A stretch of DNA of 12,247 nucleotides, taken from contig JBGVLX010000026.1 of assembly GCA_045124495.1 (NCBI GenBank), positions 1 through 12,247 on the forward strand, given 5' to 3'. The position numbers were made by a program, and so were the translations under genes. Positions within the stretch are counted from its first letter, which is position 1. Each line of letters opens with the position of its first letter. Positions 7,403-12,247 of this stretch are shown here, in pieces. The notes under the pieces were generated by a model that was not told the origin of the DNA, did no database searches, and saw only the letters and a program-made list of their open reading frames with translations. The DNA is from RGIG1668 sp045124495 (lineage in GTDB: Bacteria > Bacillota > Clostridia > Lachnospirales > Lachnospiraceae).

Positions 7403-9127
7403 TTATCTTTCTCTTAAGACAAAACGACTGGTCAATTCGTTCAAAGTCTCAGACTGTGCAGATAATTCCTGGCTCGTAGCAGAACATTCCTGCGCTGCGG
7501 CAGAGTTAGACTGTACCACTTCTGAAATCTGTCCTACTGCCTTATCTACTTCCTCCATAGCCCGTGCCTGTTGTTCAGACTGCTGGCTTAAGACTTTAGA
7601 AGATTCTGCGATTTCTTCTATACCTTTAATTACTTTACCCATAGATTCAGAAACACGTTCTGCTGCATTGCTTCCATCTTCGATTTCTTTTAATGTATCT
7701 TCAATCAAATCTCTGGTATCCACTGCTGATTTCGCACTCTGTTCTGCAAGGCTACGGATCTGTTCTGCAACCACGGCGAATCCTTTTCCGGCTTCTCCTG
7801 CTCTGGCTGCTTCAATGGCTGCATTTAAAGATAGCAAATTCGTCTGACTTGCAATATCTTCAATATCAGAAATAATAGTTTCAATCTTTTGTGATGCTTC
7901 ACTAATACGTCCCATAGCATCAACCATAGCTGACATTTCCCCACGTCCCACATGGGCAACATCCGCATAATTCTTAGCATCATGATAAGATTGTAATAAA
8001 TCCTCTGCTGTCTTTTCAATGGTAACAGTAACACCATTAATGGTAGCCTGTAACTCTTCTACTGTACCAGCCTGTTCGGTAGCACCTTCTGCTAAATCCT
8101 GTGCAGATTCTGCAAGATTTTCTGCGCCTGCCCTTACCTGTGTAGAAGCATCCTGTACATTACGAAGTGTCGCATCAACCTTTGTATTCATCGTACGAAT
8201 GGACTGGATTAAATCAGCAAACTGTCCTACATACTTCTCTTCTATCTCAGTATCTACGGTATAATTACCACCGGCCATTTCACTAAGAAGCACTTCTACA
8301 TCCGAAATAATCAGATTCAGATTTTCTGCCATATCTTTCGTAGCAGTAAGCATATCTAAAATTTCATCCTGAGTATCATACTCTGGGAATGGACTGCTTA
8401 AATCACCCTCAGCAAAAGTTTTCAATCTCTCTGCTAATTCATTTAATGGTTTTTCGATTCCCTTAGAAATACGAACACCACGGCGAACTGCAAGCATAAC
8501 AGAAACAACGATAATCAAAAGAATGGCTAAAGTTAAAATGACCTTCGCTGCTGTTAAAATATTATGAGTATCATCACCCTTTTCTACATTTACATCCATC
8601 AGATGTAACATAGCTTCGTATACCTCTGTAAACCGAGGTGCCAGTTCATTTACGGCTCTCTCCTGTGCTTTGGCACAAATTTCTCTGTCTGTAACAGAAC
8701 CATACTCTAAAATCTCATCACTTAATTCCCAATAACCTTCCAGCTTATTCATGATATCTGCATAAGCCTCATGCCCTGCATCTGTTACCATGGAATGTTC
8801 TACAATCGCTATGTATTCATTAAACAGTTCTTTTTCCTCATAATATACGGACATCATATGCTCAATTTCCGATTCTTCATCATACCCAATGGCACCACGC
8901 AGGGAACTTCGTGCCTCTGTAAAGGCTGTCATAGCCTTACCAATGTCACCTTGAGAAAATCCATAATTCGCCAACGCATTTTCATATCTCGCTGATATAA
9001 TAAATAATGCTATCGCTCCCAAAACACCGGCAACACTCGTCATAGCAGTCACAACAAAAAATGCCTGCATAAGTCTTGCTCTGATTCCTGTTTCTTTTTC
9101 CTTAGTTGTCTTGTTCATCTTACTCAT
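7403..9127 (-). CDS. Methyl-accepting chemotaxis protein (transmembrane receptor)
   Basis: A 574-residue receptor that would signal through CheA/CheW. It has TM1 (about 20-45), an extracytoplasmic helical ligand-binding region (about 46-190, probably of the four-helix-bundle type), TM2 (about 192-214) and a HAMP domain (about 215-270, with KPLNELAERLKTFAEGDLSS at 226-245). A second HAMP-like stretch around LSEMAGGNYTV (281-291) comes before the long signalling coiled coil (about 330-574). The hairpin tip at 424-463 is canonical, with ASQTNLLSLNAAIEAARAGE followed by GKGFAVVAEQIR. There is no CheR-binding pentapeptide at the C-terminus. The frame is open to 9214, but ATG at 9125-9127 is chosen because AGGAGG (9137-9142) sits 9 nt upstream. 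It is monocistronic with its own promoter and terminator; no other chemotaxis or flagellar gene is nearby. The ligand is unknown. Confidence 0.95.
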   Translation of the reverse strand: MSKMNKTTKEKETGIRARLMQAFFVVTAMTSVAGVLGAIALFIISARYENALANYGFSQGDIGKAMTAFTEARSSLRGAIGYDEESEIEHMMSVYYEEKELFNEYIAIVEHSMVTDAGHEAYADIMNKLEGYWELSDEILEYGSVTDREICAKAQERAVNELAPRFTEVYEAMLHLMDVNVEKGDDTHNILTAAKVILTLAILLIIVVSVMLAVRRGVRISKGIEKPLNELAERLKTFAEGDLSSPFPEYDTQDEILDMLTATKDMAENLNLIISDVEVLLSEMAGGNYTVDTEIEEKYVGQFADLIQSIRTMNTKVDATLRNVQDASTQVRAGAENLAESAQDLAEGATEQAGTVEELQATINGVTVTIEKTAEDLLQSYHDAKNYADVAHVGRGEMSAMVDAMGRISEASQKIETIISDIEDIASQTNLLSLNAAIEAARAGEAGKGFAVVAEQIRSLAEQSAKSAVDTRDLIEDTLKEIEDGSNAAERVSESMGKVIKGIEEIAESSKVLSQQSEQQARAMEEVDKAVGQISEVVQSNSAAAQECSATSQELSAQSETLNELTSRFVLRER

Positions 9128-9248
9128 CTTGTTCGCCCTCCTAGCCCTAAAATTATGCCTCTTCATAGTTCGACTTTTATTTACTTTTTCTTTTGTCGCT
9201 AATAAATGAAACACCCCTTTTCCTTAAGGGGGGAAACTGCATACGTAT

Positions 9249-9276
9249 ATTATACCATTTTCGTGGGAAAACACAA
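9249..9276 (-). promoter_or_regulatory. Extended -10 promoter of the chemotaxis receptor gene
   Basis: On the minus strand TGGTATAAT gives an extended -10 (TATAAT at 9249-9254). TTGTGT (9271-9276) lies 16 bp upstream as a weak -35. Transcription would start near 9242, leaving a 115-nt leader that includes a short C-run/G-run hairpin (around 9207-9236). It looks like sigma-A rather than the flagellar sigma-D type (no TAAA / GCCGATAA pair). Confidence 0.6.
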
Positions 9277-9376
9277 GCATTTTATGAGATATCTTGTGTA
9301 TTTTTTACGAAACAAATTATTTCCGCCACTTCTTTTTAAGCATATTGTACGAATTCTGTATAGATGCAACTCTCAC

Positions 9377-9457
9377 CCCATAAATGATACTATTGGCATA
9401 GATTCAGACTTCGACCCATAAATGATACTGTTGGTATAAATGGTACCTATTAGCATA
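9377..9457. repeat. Degenerate direct repeats between spmB and the receptor gene
   Basis: Two 24-nt copies beginning cccataaatgatact occur at 9377-9400 and 9415-9438 (22 of 24 identical, 38-bp period). A third, weaker copy (aaatggtacctattagcata, 9438-9457) follows at once. They lie upstream of the receptor promoter and downstream of spmB. The period of 38 bp, between three and four helical turns, would allow a protein to bind each copy, but no known site is recognised. Confidence 0.55.
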
Positions 9458-9478
9458 ACAGGTACGAAGTTACCATTT
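9438..9478 (-). terminator. Possible hairpin downstream of spmB
   Basis: Just after the spmB stop, aaatggta (9438-9445) and taccattt (9471-9478) are perfect inverted copies, with cct/agg available for further pairing. No clear U-run follows on the minus strand, so termination would be inefficient. It overlaps the third direct repeat. Confidence 0.3.
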
Positions 9479-9486
9479 TACATTTT

Positions 9487-10011
9487 CTACATCAAGGAAG
9501 CCAGAATTACACTCATAATAAGCCCTGCAAAAGTACTTAACAATCCTCCCGCAAGTGTCCATCTTGACTTGGTTACATTCACCGACATAAAATAAACGCT
9601 CATACAATACAACACCGTTTCCGTACAACTCATTAGAATAGAAGCCAAAATTCCTATATAAGAATCCGGTCCAAAGATGCGATAAATATCTAATAAAAGT
9701 CCCGTAGCTGCGGAACCGCTAAATAATTTCACCACCATCAAAGGTATGACTTCCTTTGGTACGTTAAAGATAGCCCCCAAAGGGGTAAGCAGATTTGCCA
9801 ATGCATCAAGGGCTCCACTTTCTCTTAATACCCCTGTTCCCACCAACAATCCAATCAAAGTCGGAGCAAGATGATACACAATCAAAAGTCCATCCTTGGC
9901 ACCTTTTACAAAAGCATCGTATACCTTCACTTTTTTTGCCATTCCAAAAAGAATAATATATAAAATAAAGAGAGGAATCAATAAGTTTGACACTTCCAGA
10001 ATCAGTTTCAT
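9487..10011 (-). CDS. spmB: Spore maturation protein B
   Basis: A 174-residue integral membrane protein of the nucleoside-transporter gate (PF07670) type, close to the usual SpmB length. It is mostly hydrophobic, with recognisable family segments: YDAFVKGAKDGL (31-42), the GSAATG turn in VKLFSGSAATG (94-104), and SCTETVLYCMSVYF (128-141) leading to a final helix pair. In Bacillus subtilis SpmA and SpmB act together in dehydrating the spore core; the exact transport activity is unresolved. The frame is open upstream to 10044, but ATG at 10009-10011 is chosen because it overlaps the spmA stop by 4 nt (ATGA) and matches the family N-terminus. AGGGGTG lies about 9 nt upstream within spmA. The two genes are surely co-transcribed and translationally coupled. 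Confidence 0.92.
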   Translation of the reverse strand: MKLILEVSNLLIPLFILYIILFGMAKKVKVYDAFVKGAKDGLLIVYHLAPTLIGLLVGTGVLRESGALDALANLLTPLGAIFNVPKEVIPLMVVKLFSGSAATGLLLDIYRIFGPDSYIGILASILMSCTETVLYCMSVYFMSVNVTKSRWTLAGGLLSTFAGLIMSVILASLM

Positions 10012-10592
10012 TCTTCCACACCCCTTTTTCCCATGATGAGACAAAAGAAGATTGCCACCAGAGTACTGACCAGTGTTGCAACAATGGAAGGCGCAACTAT
10101 TTGTGTAGGATTCACGCTTCCATACTGCATCCGGTAAGCAATAATGTTAATGGGTATTAACTGTAAAGATGAGATATTTATTACCAGAAAGGTACACATA
10201 TCATTACTGGCTGTCTCTTTTTCCTTATTCAGTCTATGGAGTTCTTTCATTGCCAATAATCCGGAAGGGGTCGCTGCCCATCCCAGTCCTAAAATATTAG
10301 CCATCATATTGGTTGCAATGTATTCATTGGCAATGTCATCCTTCGGAATCCCTGGAAACAATAAACGAATCAAAGGCTTCATTTTCCTTGACAATGCAGT
10401 GGTTAAACCACTTTCTTTTGCAATTTCCATAATTCCACTCCACATGGCAACCACTCCTGCCATGGTAATACATAATGAAACTGCTTCCTTTGAGGAAGAA
10501 AGAAATGCTTCCGACACTTCGTTTGTTTTACCTGTGAGAATTCCAAATATAACCCCGGTAATCACCATTCCTGCCCATAAATAATTTAGCAT
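10008..10592 (-). CDS. spmA: Spore maturation protein A
   Basis: A 194-residue membrane protein, near the usual SpmA length. It has an N-terminal helix (3-20), a second around 37-55 and the strongly conserved block NMMANILGLGWAATPSGLLA (95-114), which is diagnostic for SpmA, then C-terminal helices near 135-152 and 165-187. It works with SpmB in spore core dehydration and heat resistance. The frame could begin at GTG 10599-10601, but ATG at 10590-10592 is chosen: AAAAAGGTG sits about 8 nt upstream, and the resulting N-terminus (MLNYLWAGM) resembles known SpmA starts. It is the first gene of the spmAB pair. Unlike B. subtilis, no dacB-type gene precedes it; instead a divergent abrB-like gene starts 222 nt away. 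Its presence supports a sporulating lineage. Confidence 0.92.
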   Translation of the reverse strand: MLNYLWAGMVITGVIFGILTGKTNEVSEAFLSSSKEAVSLCITMAGVVAMWSGIMEIAKESGLTTALSRKMKPLIRLLFPGIPKDDIANEYIATNMMANILGLGWAATPSGLLAMKELHRLNKEKETASNDMCTFLVINISSLQLIPINIIAYRMQYGSVNPTQIVAPSIVATLVSTLVAIFFCLIMGKRGVEE

Positions 10593-10633
10593 TCCAAACA
10601 CCTTTTTTACTATACCTATTCCATTTTTATCTA

Positions 10634-10662
10634 ATTATACTAATTTTTAGTATTTTTAAGAA
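10634..10662 (-). promoter_or_regulatory. Candidate spmAB promoter with overlapping palindrome
   Basis: On the minus strand TATAAT (10634-10639) has a weak -35, TTCTTA (10657-10662), 17 bp upstream. The spacer is covered by a perfect inverted repeat, atactaa (10637-10643) and ttagtat (10647-10653), which could be an operator. A sporulation sigma factor would be expected from B. subtilis, but no convincing sigma-E or sigma-G pair was found, so this assignment is tentative. Confidence 0.35.
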
Positions 10663-10708
10663 TAATTAAAAATCTAGTAAACTTTTTTGGGAAATCTACG
10701 AAATCCAG

Positions 10709-10738
10709 TTGACAAAATGCAACATAATATGCTAAATT
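10709..10738 (+). promoter_or_regulatory. Promoter of the abrB-like gene, with Spo0A-box-like sequence
   Basis: TTGACA (10709-10714) is followed after 18 bp by TAAATT (10733-10738). The -35 lies within gttgacaaaa (10708-10717). Its complement ttttgtcaac matches the Spo0A box TTTTGTCRAA at 9 of 10 positions. Spo0A repression of abrB is established in Bacillus; whether it applies here is inference, since part of the match is the -35 itself. Confidence 0.5.
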
Positions 10739-10765
10739 TTACCTATAACATATTAACCACCACAC

Positions 10766-10787
10766 TTCCGTTCATAAACCGACGGAA
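10766..10787 (+). other. Leader hairpin upstream of the abrB-like gene
   Basis: ttccgt (10766-10771) and acggaa (10782-10787) are perfect 6-bp inverted copies separated by 10 nt. They lie between the predicted transcription start and the ribosome binding site at 10801-10806. It could stabilise the mRNA or be a small operator. Confidence 0.3.
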
Positions 10788-10813
10788 ATGCCAGAAAAAA
10801 GGAGGATTTTTTC

Positions 10814-11077
10814 ATGAAAAGTACTGGAATTGTAAGAAAACTTGACGAATTAGGACGCATTACATTACCAATCGAATTAAGACGTACTCTTGATGTAGCA
10901 GATCGCGATCCAATTGAAATCTTTGTAGATGAAGGAACTATCATCTTAAAGAAATATGCCCCTGCTGATATTTTCACAGGAGAAATGGACGATTTGATCG
11001 AATACAAGGGTAAAAAAGTATCCAAAGATACGATTCGCGAATTAGCAAGAATTGCAGGAATGGAATTCAAAAACTAA
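10814..11077 (+). CDS. abrB: AbrB-family transition-state regulator
   Basis: An 87-residue DNA-binding protein. Residues 1-50 form the swapped-hairpin AbrB domain and are strikingly close to B. subtilis AbrB: MKSTGIVRKLDELGRITLPI, then ELRRTL, then EIFVDEGTIILKKY. The C-terminal part (51-87, about 8 residues shorter than in Bacillus) differs and ends in a predicted helix, KVSKDTIRELARIAGMEFKN, probably for multimerisation. Such proteins repress post-exponential genes as dimers or tetramers and bind flexible AT-rich DNA. GGAGGA (10801-10806) is 7 nt before the ATG. It is transcribed away from spmAB, so it may repress that pair through the shared 221-bp region. The last ten codons are the first unit of a repeat array that continues past the stop. 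The family is certain; orthology with Bacillus abrB rather than another AbrB paralogue is likely, not proven. Confidence 0.92.
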   Translation: MKSTGIVRKLDELGRITLPIELRRTLDVADRDPIEIFVDEGTIILKKYAPADIFTGEMDDLIEYKGKKVSKDTIRELARIAGMEFKN

Positions 11078-11280
11078 TATAAGAATTGTAGGAATGAATT
11101 CAAAAACTTGAATTATAAGATTAGAATTCAAAACTTATCTATGCAATGATAAATAAGAATTTAGAATTTATATAAGAATTTAGAGCTTACATAAGAATTT
11201 AGAGCTTACATGTAAATTTAGAAAATATAACTTCAAACTAACATGAGGATTACGAAACTGTAATTCAAAAACTAACTCAT
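11047..11280 (+). repeat. Degenerate repeat array starting inside the 3' end of abrB
   Basis: The last 30 nt of abrB (11047-11076) recur just after the stop at 11081-11109 with about 27 of 30 positions conserved (one deletion). A shortened copy follows at 11117-11136, then copies starting aagaatttaga at 11155, 11174 and 11193, and a last piece that repeats aattcaaaaacta exactly (11064-11076 and 11262-11274). The array fills the space between the stop codon and the terminator, so it is the 3' untranslated region of the abrB mRNA. Confidence 0.7.
11172..11209 (+). repeat. Perfect 19-bp tandem duplication
   Basis: ataagaatttagagcttac occurs twice head to tail (11172-11190 and 11191-11209) with no mismatch. 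This suggests recent slippage within the larger array. Confidence 0.9.
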
Positions 11281-11284
11281 GTAT

Positions 11285-11311
11285 AAAACGGGCGATTCGC
11301 CCGTTTTTTTA
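11285..11311 (+). terminator. Rho-independent terminator of the abrB-like gene
   Basis: cgggcg (11289-11294) and cgcccg (11298-11303) form a GC stem around att, extended by aaaa/tttt and followed by a T-run (11304-11310). It is 208 nt after the abrB stop, which makes a long 3' UTR. The symmetric A/T flanks mean it could also stop minus-strand transcription. Confidence 0.93.
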
Positions 11312-11315
11312 TTTT

Positions 11316-11405
11316 TAGTATCAAAATAGTATCACAAAATGCGACTCAAACCCCCATTCTTCCTCACTTTCCGACTATCGCCGCATAAAAAATAGTATCA
11401 AAATA
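11316..11405. repeat. 13-bp direct repeats flanking a 64-bp segment
   Basis: tagtatcaaaata occurs exactly at 11316-11328 and at 11393-11405, and a third, partial copy (atagtatca) begins at 11326. The segment between is richer in GC than its surroundings. No gene is recognised in 11312-11466 apart from these repeats. They may be a target duplication, an attachment-site trace or an excision scar. Confidence 0.45.
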
Positions 11406-11466
11406 ATTAAAATCCCCTATTTTTAGAGCTTTTTGGATCAAAAATATCATTGGTCGTTTACCCTAG

Positions 11467-11527
11467 AAAACAAGAAGCCTTGTTCATAACTGATATTTCA
11501 GTTATATAACAAAGGTTCCTTGTTTTT
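11467..11527. terminator. Long bidirectional hairpin terminator
   Basis: Arms of about 27 nt (aaaacaag...aactga at 11467-11493 and its imperfect complement at 11498-11524) surround the loop tatt, and TTTTTT follows on the plus strand. On the minus strand a shorter CTTGTTTTC follows. It would close minus-strand transcripts coming from the Rpn-family gene, or back up abrB termination. Confidence 0.75.
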
Positions 11528-11570
11528 TAATGCCTAAATTTTTAATCAGTGTATTACCTATAGACCGGAC

Positions 11571-11666
11571 TTATTTCAAGAAAGATGAGTTCCCTTTTCT
11601 TGACATTGACTGTCTCAGTTTTTTCACCTCCGCCCTGAATTTTGTAAGAATATCCGCCAGAATACC
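11571..11666 (-). pseudogene. Remnant of a second Rpn-family gene
   Basis: Read on the minus strand, 11571-11666 translates as ILADILTKFRAEVKKL followed by RQSMSRKGNSSFLK and a stop. The first part is nearly identical to the internal segment ILVDILTKFRAEVKKL of the neighbouring Rpn-family gene. The rest differs. It has no start codon of its own and is out of frame with that gene, whose stop codon lies at its upstream edge. It is best explained as what is left of a paralogue after deletion or recombination, or as a duplicated fragment. Confidence 0.55.
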
Positions 11667-11669
11667 TTT
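11614..11669. repeat. 56-bp duplicated segment, copy 1 (copy 2 at 11930-11985)
   Basis: The 56 nt at 11614-11669 match 11930-11985 with three early mismatches (g/a, g/a, c/t) and one at the last base. Similarity stops sharply on both sides. Copy 2 is internal to the Rpn-family coding region; copy 1 begins at its stop codon. The two lie in direct orientation, 316 bp apart. Confidence 0.9.
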
Positions 11670-12247
11670 AAGAAATCTCCTGTAACATTTTCTCTCGAAC
11701 TTTCAGAACTTCTTCCAACTCCGCTCCAGTAAATTCTGCAATCTGTTCTGGAGTATAGCCTTTTCGAAAAGCGTTTTGTATTATTTCTTCACGTTCATCT
11801 TTACGTCCTTCCGCACGTCCTTTGATACGTCCTTCCGCGCGTCCTTCGATGCGTCCTTCCTCAAGTCCATCCTCATAGCCCTCCTTTTTCAGGATTTCTT
11901 CATGTAGTCTTGCGTTATATTCAAATATACTCAATTTTTTCACCTCCGCCCTGAATTTTGTAAGAATATCCACCAGAATATCTTCTCTGATACAGTCATC
12001 AATGGTTTTTTCCACGGCTTCTTCAATGGTCATGTTATATTTTTCAGTACTGTTGCCTTTATTTTTGGTATCTTCATCATCAAAACCTTCCAGTTTTCCA
12101 TCGTTGCCTTCCATATAACTTCGGATTTTGGCAACATAGATGGAATAATCCCTCAAATCCTTACAGGCATCCAGCAGTTCCCGGTTCTTCCCATAATTAA
12201 TGTTTATCATAGTAACCAGCAATTCCAATTGTGGTTCTTTTTCTTTG
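11668..12247 (-). CDS. Rpn-family recombination-promoting nuclease / PD-(D/E)XK putative transposase, C-terminal part
   Basis: The last 192 codons; the gene continues past the right edge, so the catalytic PD-(D/E)XK core is not visible. Family recognition rests on QLELLVTMININYGKNRELL near the visible start, on EEAVEKTIDDCIREDILVDI followed by LTKFRAEVKKLSIFEYNARLH, and on the YEDGLEEGRIEGR tail; the pattern ILxxxLxxxRAEV...Y is typical of Rpn/YhgA-like proteins. Members are DNA endonucleases that promote RecA-independent recombination in E. coli, and are often multicopy and variable at the C-terminus. Here the tail is built from a 12-bp tandem repeat (GR/EGR units), followed by a helical end EQIAEFTGAELEEVLKVREK. 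No Met is needed at 12228, since the frame is open to the edge. A partial duplicate of its interior lies just downstream. Confidence 0.75.
   Translation of the reverse strand, partial: KEKEPQLELLVTMININYGKNRELLDACKDLRDYSIYVAKIRSYMEGNDGKLEGFDDEDTKNKGNSTEKYNMTIEEAVEKTIDDCIREDILVDILTKFRAEVKKLSIFEYNARLHEEILKKEGYEDGLEEGRIEGRAEGRIKGRAEGRKDEREEIIQNAFRKGYTPEQIAEFTGAELEEVLKVREKMLQEIS
11804..11863 (-). repeat. 12-bp tandem repeat encoding an EGR-rich tail
   Basis: Five consecutive 12-bp units start at 11804, 11816, 11828, 11840 and 11852, each beginning cgtcctt on the plus strand. They alternate between ccgca/g-type and gat-type ends, so a 24-bp higher unit is visible. They encode the charged run of the Rpn-family protein (EGRIEGRAEGRIKGRAEGRK). 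The unit length is a multiple of three, so copy-number changes keep the frame. Confidence 0.85.

Noticed and set aside
7398..8264. Serine- and alanine-rich open frames on the plus strand opposite the chemotaxis receptor
   Set aside because: They are shadows created by the codon bias of the receptor's helical signalling domain; no start signals support them.
9128..9242. Cyclic-di-GMP riboswitch in the receptor leader
   Set aside because: Such riboswitches often precede chemotaxis receptor genes, but the conserved core and the tetraloop-receptor segments are not present; only a short C/G-run hairpin is seen.
10753..11070. A 105-codon open frame antisense to abrB
   Set aside because: It mirrors the abrB frame on the opposite strand, has no plausible ribosome binding site or family resemblance, and covers a certain gene.
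11047..11280. CRISPR array
   Set aside because: Units are degenerate and of varying length, without unique spacers of constant size, and the first unit is coding sequence of abrB.

Overview
The window looks like a chromosomal segment of a low-GC, Gram-positive, spore-forming anaerobe of the class Clostridia, most likely Lachnospiraceae. That placement is an inference. It rests on the AT-rich intergenic DNA, strong AGGAGG-type ribosome binding sites, a spmA-spmB pair, an AbrB-type regulator, a lipoprotein with a Firmicutes-style lipobox and an Rpn-type nuclease gene. Almost everything lies on the minus strand; only the abrB-like gene is on the plus strand.

Layout from left to right. (1) 1-764: 5' part of an ATP-type phosphoenolpyruvate carboxykinase gene (reads off the left edge), with a good sigma-A promoter and two palindromes in its control region. 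(2) 938-2800: a secreted DUF885-type zinc peptidase-like lipoprotein. (3) 2827-3052: a 210-bp MITE-like element with imperfect terminal inverted repeats, a GC-rich self-complementary core and a probable 8-bp target duplication. (4) 3229-6850: a three-gene NatAB-type ABC exporter operon (ATPase, permease, permease) with overlapping or abutting genes, a promoter at about 7043-7071 and a weak terminator at 3155-3188. A 51-codon frame of unknown status sits between the promoter and the ATPase gene. (5) 7403-9127: a transmembrane methyl-accepting chemotaxis protein with its own promoter and a strong terminator. (6) 9487-10592: spmA-spmB, overlapping by 4 nt, preceded by a control region shared with the divergent abrB-like gene. 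(7) 10814-11077: the abrB-like transition-state regulator; its 3' end runs directly into a degenerate repeat array that ends at a strong terminator. (8) 11312-12247: a repeat-rich area holding a long hairpin, a small remnant of an Rpn-family gene and the 3' part of a second Rpn-family gene that runs off the right edge.

The genes do not form one pathway. The functional groups are central carbon metabolism (pckA), cell-envelope traffic (lipoprotein and exporter), sensing (MCP) and sporulation or transition-state control (spmAB with abrB). No tRNA, rRNA, CRISPR array or complete insertion sequence was seen. I found no convincing new multi-gene system. The least ordinary parts are non-coding or repeat-based: the MITE-like element, the repeat array that starts inside the last codons of abrB, and the duplicated internal piece of the Rpn-family gene.
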